Origin: Haladaptatus halobius
Lineage (GTDB): Archaea; Halobacteriota; Halobacteria; Halobacteriales; Haladaptataceae
NCBI RefSeq assembly: GCF_020618475.1
Contig: NZ_CP085336.1
Span: forward strand, 682,001 to 746,000
Length of the DNA stretch: 64,000 nucleotides
Direction of reading: 5' to 3'
A model generated the notes under the pieces. The model saw only the letters and a list, made by a program, of their open reading frames with translations, was not told the origin of the DNA and ran no database searches. This document shows positions 35,468 to 42,903 of this stretch, piece by piece; positions within the stretch are counted from its first letter, which is position 1, and each line of letters opens with the position of its first letter. Made by a program: the position numbers and the translations under genes.

Positions 35468-36364
35468 TTAAATGCGTTGTCTCTTACGGACGAGATGAAT
35501 CAACGCGACGAGCGCGACGAGAAATCCGAAGCCTGGCTGGCCGTCGCTCCTGACGTCGTCCGTCTCAGGCCGCGCGGTCAGCTCCCCGGTTGCGGTCGTG
35601 ACCTGGTCGGTCGCCGTCGCGACCGATCGAAGACGACACGCTCCGTTCGGACGTTTCCTGCCCTGTCGCGCGCAGTGACGACAAATTCGGTCGGAGCTAC
35701 GGGCCACTCCAAGGTGTCGACCCCGTAGGACGAGCGGTGCTCGCCGAGCGTACCTCATGATGCGAGAGAGCCATTCTCGCTCCGGTTCGTCCGGTAGGAA
35801 ACATCGGAAATCGCGGTGTCGGAAACGACCGCGCGTAGAGGGGTGCCGGGTCGCACGTCTTGCTGACCCGCCTCGACCGTGAGTTCCGGCGGTTCGACGT
35901 CCACCGTCAGGGTCGCCGTGTCGGACGCCGACTCGTGGGGGAGCGGGGTCGATTCGTTCACGAGTCGGAATGCCACCGAGTGGTCGCCGGGAGCGAGACC
36001 GGCGACCGTCACGGGGCAGGACGCGGGTCGCCACGCCCCGTCGTCGATGGCGTACTCCGCGTCCGCTCCGTCCGCGTTCGCCACGTCGTAGTCCAGCGTG
36101 GCCTCGCTCCCGTTGAGGAACCCAGCGGTCGCTCGCCGCCCGAATCGCGGGCGCTTCGGTCGCGGATACGTCGAGCGTCGCGGAGTCGGCGTTACCGGCG
36201 GCGTCGTAGGCGGTCACCCGAACCGCGCGCGACCCGACCGACTCGAACGCGTTCGAGACGGTGGGGGTCTCCGTCTCGACCATCGTGCCGTCGCCGAACT
36301 CCCAAACGTACCGAATCACACCGCCCGCATCGGTCGTCCTCCCGGCGTCGAAGGTGGTCGGAAC
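35468..36364 (-). pseudogene. Decayed PKD-domain, PGF-CTERM surface protein (3' part)
   Basis: The C-terminal half of an exported surface protein lacking its own 5' end. In order: a PKD domain (VPTTFDAGRTTDAGG, IRYVWEFGDGTMVETETP), a second immunoglobulin-like domain (VTVAGLAPGDHSVAFRLV), a third (TPLRAVVSDTAISDVSYRT), then VTTATGELTARPE and the PGF-CTERM tail PGFGFLVALVALIHLVRK that is cleaved and lipid-anchored by an archaeosortase. A frameshift lies near 36115, an in-frame TGA at 35755-35757 (GSLAS-stop-GTLGEHRS, Trp expected) and another frameshift near 35630. The 5' end is fused directly to KaiC sequence (see the next feature). Non-functional. Confidence 0.7.
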
Positions 36365-37183
36365 GCCGACGCCGGTCGGCCCGCTGATCACCGTGACCGT
36401 CCCGCGCTCCAGCCCGCCGTGGAGCAGTTCGTCCATCTCGGGGGCGCCCGGACGGTAGCGGTTCGGCCGTGAACTCGCACCCTCCTCCGCTCGGTTCGAG
36501 CTCCGGATGTATCTCGATGCCGCCCGCGCCGATTCGCATCGAGTGGCTCCTCTCGCGGATGCAGATGGACGACCCGCGGAACTTCGGGACGCTGACGGTG
36601 CGCCCTGCCTCTGCACGTTCGAGTTCGATGGTGCCGTCGGTCACGTACTGGAGGTCGTCGTCCGGCGATAGCTCGGTGTTCTCGGAGGTGACCAAGACGG
36701 TCGTCCCGTGCTCTTTCAGGTAGCGCATGAACGCGATGACCTGTTTGCGGAACTGGTACTCGTCCGAGGTCAGATATCGGAGTTTCGTGAGCGGATCGAT
36801 GAAGACGCGGTTGGGGCGAGCGATTCGACGCGGTCGGTGATCGCCTGCGTCAACAGTTCCTGCTCGACCTCGTTCGGTGCGAAGACGTGGTAGTACTGTT
36901 CTTCGGTGAACACGCCAGAATCGGGGCTCAAATCGAGGAAGTGAACGTCGGAGAGGTCGATGTCGACCGCCGCCGCGTTGGCGCGGATGCCGTCTTCCGA
37001 TTCCTCCAGATTGACGAACAGCGCCGTCTCGTCCGCGTCGACGCCCGCGGTGAGGTAGTTCATCCCTAAAAGCGTCTTCCCGGTGCTTGGGTCGCCGCGA
37101 ACGAGGTAACTCCTCCCTGAAACGCGTCCGCCCTGTAATATCTCGTCCAGCCCGGATACGCCACTCGATATCCGTTCTGGCGG
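36365..37183 (-). pseudogene. KaiC-like ATPase remnant fused into the PKD gene
   Basis: Paralogue of the ATPase at 32791. Frame 1 reads ISSGVSGLDEILQGG, Walker A GDPSTGKTLLGMNYLTAG, then LEESEDGIRANAAAVDIDL and FAPNEVEQELLTQAITDRV. A frameshift near 36825 leads to VFIDPLTKLRYLTSDEYQF, TTVLVTSENTELSP and MRIGAGGIEIHPELEP. A one-base insertion in TCCGGGCGCCCCC near 36450 leads to the second KaiC domain, APEMDELLHGGLERG, VTVISGPTGVG. There it stops in the middle of the second Walker A (expected GPTGVGKTT) and continues as PKD sequence. No start codon is present upstream in frame; a TAG lies about 45 bases before. Clearly a dead double-domain KaiC gene. Confidence 0.75.
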
Positions 37184-37511
37184 ATTGTGGCTCTTACTAG
37201 TACATTGTCGCTACATTCGGCATATATCTCTATTGGGCGTGAGATGCGGTAATCGCGGACGTACGTGGTGTCGAATAAGATTCGAAATATCATCAATACC
37301 GAAACGATTAATCGTCGCCCGTCTGAGGGCGGTCAATCCTCCGAGAACCGCGCCGGTAAACGACCGATTTCTCGGCCGCGTTGCGAAGTAAGCCGGGGAA
37401 TCTACCGAGTGAGCCGACGAATAACAAAGAGTGGTGCATCCCTAGCCGAATCGTTGCGCGGAGGGTGCGGGACGACGCGACCCGTGCCCCGTCGCGCGAA
37501 GGTGAACAAAA
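37184..37511. other. Intergenic stretch without a supported gene
   Basis: About 330 bases between the KaiC remnant and the Rieske gene. The frames here are shadows of no known protein. It probably includes the old KaiC promoter and the Rieske promoter. Confidence 0.35.
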
Positions 37512-38360
37512 ATGTCAGAGGCGGACAAGTATCCGGAGGACACGTCGCGCCGTCGCTTCGTCAAAGGAGTCGTCGGAAGCGCGGCGCTGGCGGGAATCGG
37601 CACGGGAACGGCGGCGATGCTGAACACGGCCACCGCACCGTCCGGTGCGGGCGGCGGTATCGTCCAATATTTCGGCGTCGAGAACGTCGCCGGACCCGCA
37701 CCGCGACCGATGCCGCAGATTCCGGTCGAGTTAGACGACGAAGGGAATCTCCGAGGAATCTGGCCGAACGTACAACAGCGAGAACAGGAAGGTCGAACCG
37801 TCACCGTCGCGGAGATGGAGATCGGCGGCGTCACCTACTCCTCGGAGTGGTTCCAGTACTGCGGCGTCCAGACGTATCCCGGCGTCGAACCCAAGGCCGA
37901 CCAGGACAACTACTTTCGCTACACGTCGTCGGCGCAGTACGAGTGGCAGTCGCAGGAGGTTTCCGGCGGGAACAGGGTGAACATCGCGGACTTCGACGAT
38001 TACCAATCGTGGGGGAACGGTATCGGCAAATCGGGACTCGGGAAGCCCGCGATGGCGACGTGGCGGTCACAGGACGTTCCGGCCAGCGGAACGATTCCGA
38101 TTCAGATAATTCGAAGCGAGCAGGTACGACAAATGGCGAACGAGAACCAGTGGCTCCAAGCGAGCACCGAGGAGGGTTTCATCGCCATCATGGACAAGTG
38201 TACGCACTTCTGTTGCGTCCCGCTGTTCAAAGCCGACCCGACCAGCGCAAAGTTCAACGCCGCGAACGAGATCTACTGCCCGTGCCACCAGTCGGTGTAC
38301 GACCCCTTCTCCATCGAGCGGGTTTCGTTCGTCGCGCTGCCGCGACCGGATGACGAGTAG
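37512..38360 (+). CDS. Rieske 2Fe-2S protein (cytochrome bc-type iron-sulfur subunit)
   Basis: A 282-residue iron-sulfur protein of the quinol-cytochrome c reductase type. It has a twin-arginine signal/anchor (TSRRRFVKGVVGSAALAG, residues 11-28) that stays as a membrane helix. The two cluster-binding loops are CTHFCC (Cys at 230, His at 232) and CPCHQS (Cys at 256, His 259). A C-terminal SFVALPRP follows, as in haloarchaeal homologues. The long insert between anchor and cluster (about 60-200) is typical of this group. No cytochrome b or halocyanin gene lies beside it, so its partner must be encoded elsewhere or lost. Confidence 0.9.
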   Translation: MSEADKYPEDTSRRRFVKGVVGSAALAGIGTGTAAMLNTATAPSGAGGGIVQYFGVENVAGPAPRPMPQIPVELDDEGNLRGIWPNVQQREQEGRTVTVAEMEIGGVTYSSEWFQYCGVQTYPGVEPKADQDNYFRYTSSAQYEWQSQEVSGGNRVNIADFDDYQSWGNGIGKSGLGKPAMATWRSQDVPASGTIPIQIIRSEQVRQMANENQWLQASTEEGFIAIMDKCTHFCCVPLFKADPTSAKFNAANEIYCPCHQSVYDPFSIERVSFVALPRPDDE

Positions 38361-38444
38361 AATTGTGGAGTTAGAACGCTCGGACCGACCCCCGCGACCG
38401 AATCCGAAGAACGGCTCTTCGGGACTATTCGGGTGGATTTCTGT

Positions 38445-38496
38445 ATAGCTATTTGGAAATCTAGACAAAAATCTACTCATATATCTAGATAGCTAT
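38445..38496. promoter_or_regulatory. AT-rich palindromic region upstream of the GST gene
   Basis: Inverted arms ATAGCTA (38445-38451) and TAGCTAT (38490-38496) enclose two TCTAGA sites (38460-38465 and 38484-38489). It lies in the 288-bp gap between the Rieske and GST genes and stands out as AT-rich in GC-rich surroundings. It is a possible operator or a terminator of the Rieske gene; no gene is present in the gap. Confidence 0.3.
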
Positions 38497-38648
38497 CGGG
38501 AGAATTTGCCAACGCACGCGCTAAGCGGACATCTTTCGCAGGCGGCCGCCGCCGGATACGGCTCCTTCCGCATCCGCTCGACGGGAGAGTTCCGGAAGAG
38601 ACGTGGTGAAGCGGTGTGGCTAAACCGCGCGAGAACCTATCGGTAGAC

Positions 38649-39638
38649 ATGAACATGCTCGTAGACGGCGAGTGGAAACGGGACGCCTACGAGACGACGA
38701 ACGACGAGGGCGCGTTCCAGCGCCAGAAGACGACGTTCCGCGAGTGGGTCGAGGCGGGCGAGGGGAGCGAGTTTCCGGCGGAGTCGGGGCGCTACCACCT
38801 CTACGTCTCGTACGCCTGCCCGTGGGCGCACCGAACGCTCGTCACGCGGGCGCTGAAGGGGCTCGAAGACGAAATCTCGGTGTCAGTCGTCGACCCCTAC
38901 CGCCGGAACGACGGGTGGGAGTTCTCACCCGACAAACCCGGTTGCACCGCCGACGCCGTCACCGGAGCCGACTACCTGCGCGAGGTGTACGTCGAAGCCG
39001 ACCCCGAGTTCACCGGGCGCGTGACGGTTCCGGTGCTGTGGGACAAAGAGCGCGAAACCGTCGTGAACAACGAGTCAGAAGAGGTAATGCGGATGTTCGA
39101 CACCGCGTTCGACGGTATCGCTGAGCGGGACGTGACCTTCTATCCCGAAGAGTACCGCGACGAGGTGGACGACACGATCGACGCGATCTACGAACCGATC
39201 AACAACGGCGTCTACCGGGCGGGGTTCGCGGAGACGCAAGCCGCGTACGAGGAAGCCGTGACCGACCTGTTCGACGCGCTTGACCGGTGGGAGGGCGTGC
39301 TCGCCGACAAACGCTACCTCTGCGGGCCGGCGCTGACGGAGGCGGACTTCTGCATGTTTACGACGCTCGTGCGCTTCGACGCGGTGTACGCGACGCACTT
39401 CAAATGCAACGTGCGGCGAGTCGTGGACTACCCCAATCTCTGGAACTACCTGAAGGAACTCTACCAGTTGCCGGGGGTCGCCGAAACGGTGCGGATGGAC
39501 CATATCAAGGAGCACTACTACCGGAGCCACGGCGACATCAATCCGAAGCGAATCGTCCCGAAGGGGCCGGAACTCGACTTCGGGGAGGAACACGACCGGG
39601 AGCGACTGCCGGGCGGACCGCCCGAAGAACTTCGATAG
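38649..39638 (+). CDS. Glutathionyl-hydroquinone reductase-like (Xi-class) GST
   Basis: A 329-residue thioredoxin-fold transferase of the ECM4/YqjG Xi class. Seen: YVSYACPWAHRTLVTRAL with the catalytic cysteine at residue 57, VPVLWDKERETVVNNESEEVM (the cis-Pro and thiol-binding region) and a C-terminal all-helical domain with ALTEADFCMFTTLVRFD and YPNLWNYLKELY. I start at the ATG 38649 (MNMLVDGEW) because homologues begin so; an upstream GTG at 38616 exists. Haloarchaea generally lack glutathione and use gamma-glutamylcysteine, so the real co-substrate may be different. It is followed by a thioredoxin-fold gene. Confidence 0.92.
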   Translation: MNMLVDGEWKRDAYETTNDEGAFQRQKTTFREWVEAGEGSEFPAESGRYHLYVSYACPWAHRTLVTRALKGLEDEISVSVVDPYRRNDGWEFSPDKPGCTADAVTGADYLREVYVEADPEFTGRVTVPVLWDKERETVVNNESEEVMRMFDTAFDGIAERDVTFYPEEYRDEVDDTIDAIYEPINNGVYRAGFAETQAAYEEAVTDLFDALDRWEGVLADKRYLCGPALTEADFCMFTTLVRFDAVYATHFKCNVRRVVDYPNLWNYLKELYQLPGVAETVRMDHIKEHYYRSHGDINPKRIVPKGPELDFGEEHDRERLPGGPPEELR

Positions 39639-39732
39639 CTCGGCGGACGCCGATCCTTCTCGGTCGGGCGGTCCGACTGAGACCGATGGGTTCAGGACAA
39701 CGTATTTTTACGCTCGGGGGGAACTTTCGGGC

Positions 39733-40290
39733 ATGGTGATGAAAGAGTCCGAGGCGGAGATTGGACGCGATGACCCGGTTCCGAACTTCGAACTGCGGGG
39801 CACCGACGAGGAGACGTACACGCTCGCCGATTTCGCCGAGTACGACGCGGTGTTGCTCGTGTTCACCTGCAACCACTGTCCTTACGCGCAGGCCAAGTTC
39901 GACCTGCTGAACGACGTGGCGGCGGAGTACGACGACGTGGCCGTGGTCGGCGTCAACTCGAACGACGCCGAAGAGTATCCTGACGATTCGTTCGAAGCGA
40001 TGCAGGAGTGGGTCGAGGAAGGTCGCATCCGGTACGACGCCTACCTCCGCGACGAGACGCAGGACGTGGCAGAGGCGTACGGTGCGGTGTGTACGCCCGA
40101 CCCGTTCCTCCTGCGAAACTCGGGTGATACGTTCACCCTCGCGTACCACGGACGACTGGACGACGCACTCAATCCGGACGACGAACCCACCGAGATATAC
40201 GTCCGCGACGCCATCGATTCGGTACTGGCGGGCGAGGACGTGGACTTGGAGTTCATGCCTTCGCGCGGCTGTTCTATCAAGTGGAAGTGA
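39733..40290 (+). CDS. Thioredoxin-fold peroxiredoxin-like (AhpC/TSA redoxin) protein
   Basis: A 185-residue redoxin. Seen: PVPNFELRGTDEETYTLADF at the start, the active-site VLLVFTCNHCPYAQAKFD with Cys at residues 46 and 49 (CNHC), GVNSNDAEEYPDDSFEAM, and YGAVCTPDPFLL with the cis-proline loop. The NHCPYA form is that of the thioredoxin-like proteins sometimes annotated as thiol peroxidases. It likely works in thiol redox protection together with the preceding GST-like enzyme. Length is normal. Confidence 0.9.
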   Translation: MVMKESEAEIGRDDPVPNFELRGTDEETYTLADFAEYDAVLLVFTCNHCPYAQAKFDLLNDVAAEYDDVAVVGVNSNDAEEYPDDSFEAMQEWVEEGRIRYDAYLRDETQDVAEAYGAVCTPDPFLLRNSGDTFTLAYHGRLDDALNPDDEPTEIYVRDAIDSVLAGEDVDLEFMPSRGCSIKWK

Positions 40291-40350
40291 GGCGGCGAAT
40301 CGCACCGGTTGTGAGCCACCTTTACGCGAGCGCGAACTACCGACGTCCGT

Positions 40351-40749
40351 ATGTCCGAGACGAACGACAAAGTATCAGACACGACCGCCTTCAGGATAGC
40401 TCGACTGCTCTACGGCGGCGTGCTCATCCTGACGGCGATCTCTGGGTTCAGGAACGTCGACGCTCAGAGCGCGTACGCCGAGTCGAAGGGGGTACCGAAG
40501 CCGGAACTCTCGGTCGTCACGTCGCACTGGCTGTTGCTGGTCGGCGGCGTCGGTATCAGCCTGTGGCGTTATCCCGCAGTCGCGGCAAGTTCCGTCGTGG
40601 CCTTCTTCGTCGGCGTGACGCCGACGATACACGACTTCTGGAGTCACGAGGGCCAGCAGCGACAGAACGAGCGAAATCACTTCCTCAAGAACGCCGCGCT
40701 CGCGGGTGCAGCCCTCGCATTCCTCGGGATTGGGGAGCGAAAGAAGTAG
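40351..40749 (+). CDS. DoxX family membrane protein
   Basis: A 132-residue protein with four hydrophobic segments. Seen: IARLLYGGVLILTAISGFRN, LSVVTSHWLLLVGGVGISLW, VAASSVVAFFVGVTPTIHDFW and NAALAGAALAFLGIG. This is the DoxX pattern found near oxidoreductases and thought to help membrane redox processes. It is third in a rightward redox row (GST, redoxin, DoxX). Confidence 0.85.
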   Translation: MSETNDKVSDTTAFRIARLLYGGVLILTAISGFRNVDAQSAYAESKGVPKPELSVVTSHWLLLVGGVGISLWRYPAVAASSVVAFFVGVTPTIHDFWSHEGQQRQNERNHFLKNAALAGAALAFLGIGERKK

Positions 40750-40782
40750 GTCCGTCACTCGCGCGGCGGTACGCCGCGGTTT

Positions 40783-41013
40783 CTACCTGCGAACTCGTTC
40801 GATACGTCCTTGCCCGTGTTCTTTCACCTGCTCGAAACGGGAGCGAGCGGTCGCCCGTTTCTCGCCGATAGTCGCACCGACAAGCGCACCGACGGCACCG
40901 CCGGTGCTCGCCGTCTTTCGACTGATCAATCCACCCACAGCACCACCGATCGCCGCGCCGATGGCGGCGTGACGAGCGCGACTCAACGCGCGTTCGAGGC
41001 GAATGGAACGCAT
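40783..41013 (-). CDS. Small glycine-zipper protein
   Basis: A 76-residue protein. The middle AIGAAIGGAVGGLISRKTAS then GGAVGALVGATIGEKRAT forms two glycine-zipper helices. Basic ends (SIRLERALSRARHA; ERVRR) flank them. Glycine-zipper proteins often associate with membranes. I start at ATG 41013; the open frame extends further up without support. No homologue identified. Confidence 0.55.
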   Translation of the reverse strand: MRSIRLERALSRARHAAIGAAIGGAVGGLISRKTASTGGAVGALVGATIGEKRATARSRFEQVKEHGQGRIERVRR

Positions 41014-41144
41014 ACCGAGTAACTCGACTTCGAGACGGATAAATGCACACGCCGTTCGGAGTTGGTTACCGGCGATACTTCGACCTACGACCAACGAGGG
41101 GGGCGAGAGTCACGTTGATGTCGCCTCGCCTCGAAAAAGAGACT

Positions 41145-41369
41145 ATGGTGGGTGCGTTGACGGTGTTTCCGATGAAAGGGCAGTCGGGTCGTGCACTGCT
41201 GTTCACCGCTTACCTACTCCTAACGCTTGGTTTCGCCGCCGCGGTCGCAATCTCCTTCGATGCCGGCGGCGGCGCGTTCGTGGGCTTGCTGTTCGGCGTC
41301 GCCGTCCTCCTCTTCGTCCCGTTTCGGTGGTTGTACAGGAGAGCGGTCGCTGGAATCGTCTTCGAGTGA
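41145..41369 (+). CDS. Small two-helix membrane protein
   Basis: A 74-residue hydrophobic protein (or 65 if started at the ATG at 41172). Two helices are visible: ALLFTAYLLLTLGFAAAVAI and AFVGLLFGVAVLLFVPFRW, with basic residues YRRAV after the second. Function unknown; many haloarchaea have such proteins. Start uncertain. Confidence 0.5.
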   Translation: MVGALTVFPMKGQSGRALLFTAYLLLTLGFAAAVAISFDAGGGAFVGLLFGVAVLLFVPFRWLYRRAVAGIVFE

Positions 41370-41505
41370 GAAAGAGAGAGAGGAGGAGCGTCGTTCGCCG
41401 ACGCGGGGAACGGTCGCGAACGACGGACCCGGCGACGCGAAAATTCTCTACCGCGTCGAACTATCACGAACCTTTACCCCCGAACGCGCCGAACACTTAT
41501 TCGTA

Positions 41506-42870
41506 GTGTCCGCACTCGAAGACCCGCTCGACGTCGGGGGTGTCGAACTTCGAAATCGGCTTTATCGCGCACCGCTCCTCGAATGCGCCGGAAACGGCCC
41601 AGACGCAGTGGATACGCTGATTCGGGAACTCGAACCCGCCGCCGAGTCGGGGGTGGGGTTGATATGTCAGGGTGCGACCGTTGTCCGCGGGGAAGGCGGC
41701 TGCGCCGCGCCGGGGATGACCCGCGTCAGCGACCCCGAGTTCGTCGCGCGATTGGAGCGATTGACCGATGCCGTACACGACCACGGAAGCCGAATCTTCG
41801 TGCAACTCGAACACGGCGGCCTGCGGAGCATGGAGACGTGGCACGCGGGCTACCGCGCCGACCACCCCGACCTGAAGCAACTCGTCGTCTCGCGCCCGCC
41901 GCGCGCGCTTCGCGCGCTCGACCGCGTCGGATTTCTCGACTACGACCCATACGTCCTCGACACCGAGGAGGTGTACGACCTCGCGGCGGATTTCGGGCGC
42001 AGCGCCGAGTACGCTGTCGATGCTGGCTACGACGGAATCCACATCGCCGGGGCCAACGCGGGCATCGTCCAGCAGTTCCTCTCGCCGTTCTACAACCGCC
42101 GAAGCGACGAATTCGGCGGCTCGCTCGCCGCACGAACGCGATTCATCGAACTCGTATTCGAGGAGATCCGCGACCGAGCGGGGCGGGACGTGCCAGTCGT
42201 GACGAAAGTACCCGCCGAGACGGCCGCGCCGCCGTTTGTCCGGCGACGCGTCTCGCTCGCTGACGGCGTGCGAATCTGCGAGCGACTCGCCGGGGCGGGT
42301 TTCGATGCGCTCGTCCCGGTGCAGGTGTCGGTGTTCTGGGACGCGAGCATTGTCCGCGGCGAGTTTCCCGCCCGCGCGTGGCGCGACGAGCGATTCCGCG
42401 GGGGCTACGCCGAGGCGTTTGGAAGTACGGCGCGAACCGGTCTCGTCGCCCTGCTCAACTGGTTGCAGTCCAAAATGTACGATTTCGAACCGGCGTGGAA
42501 CCGTCGGTACACCCGGCAGGTCGCGGAGCGCGTCTCGGTGCCGGTGCTCGCGGAGGGCGGCATCCGAACCCGGAACCAGATAGACCGCCTGCTCGCCGGC
42601 GGCGACTGCGACGCAGTGGGGATGGGACGGCCGTTTTACGCCGAACCGCGGCTTCCGGCCCGAATCCTCGACGAAAGGGCCGAACCCCGCGAAACCGCCG
42701 TCGTCTGCGAGAACTGCAACAACTGCACCGTCCCGCAAGCGGCCGACGCGCGCGGAGTGTGTCGAACCCCGAGCGTCCTCGAAAAACGCGGAGCGCTCCG
42801 CGAGGCGGGAGCCTACGACCGAGTAGAGGCTTCCGGCCGAGGGGAGTCTGACGACCGCGGAGAGTCGTAA
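41506..42870 (+). CDS. NADH:flavin oxidoreductase, old yellow enzyme family
   Basis: A 454-residue TIM-barrel flavoenzyme. The GTG start at 41506 gives the expected LEDPLDVGGVELRNRLYRAP beginning. Seen: RIFVQLEHGGLRS (FMN region), GYDGIHIAGANAGIVQQFLSP with the substrate-binding part, YNRRSDEFGGSLAARTRFI (OYE signature), and VPVLAEGGIRTRNQIDRLL plus AVGMGRPF (phosphate binding). The C-terminus has a cysteine set CENCNNC near residue 402 and a later Cys, resembling the 4Fe-4S site of 2,4-dienoyl-CoA reductases. The second and third domains of those enzymes are absent. Substrate unknown. Confidence 0.88.
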   Translation: MSALEDPLDVGGVELRNRLYRAPLLECAGNGPDAVDTLIRELEPAAESGVGLICQGATVVRGEGGCAAPGMTRVSDPEFVARLERLTDAVHDHGSRIFVQLEHGGLRSMETWHAGYRADHPDLKQLVVSRPPRALRALDRVGFLDYDPYVLDTEEVYDLAADFGRSAEYAVDAGYDGIHIAGANAGIVQQFLSPFYNRRSDEFGGSLAARTRFIELVFEEIRDRAGRDVPVVTKVPAETAAPPFVRRRVSLADGVRICERLAGAGFDALVPVQVSVFWDASIVRGEFPARAWRDERFRGGYAEAFGSTARTGLVALLNWLQSKMYDFEPAWNRRYTRQVAERVSVPVLAEGGIRTRNQIDRLLAGGDCDAVGMGRPFYAEPRLPARILDERAEPRETAVVCENCNNCTVPQAADARGVCRTPSVLEKRGALREAGAYDRVEASGRGESDDRGES

Positions 42871-42903
42871 CGAGTATTCGGCGGGAGCCCCAATCGCTCG
42901 ACA

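Noticed and set aside
37265..38353. Long arginine-rich frame opposite or out of phase with the Rieske gene
   Set aside because: Typical GC-rich shadow frame: very high Arg/Gly and no domains, while the overlapping frame encodes a complete Rieske protein.
41227..41505. N-terminal extension of the old yellow enzyme homologue
   Set aside because: The region is serine/arginine-rich shadow sequence of the small membrane gene on the same strand; homology begins at the GTG at 41506.
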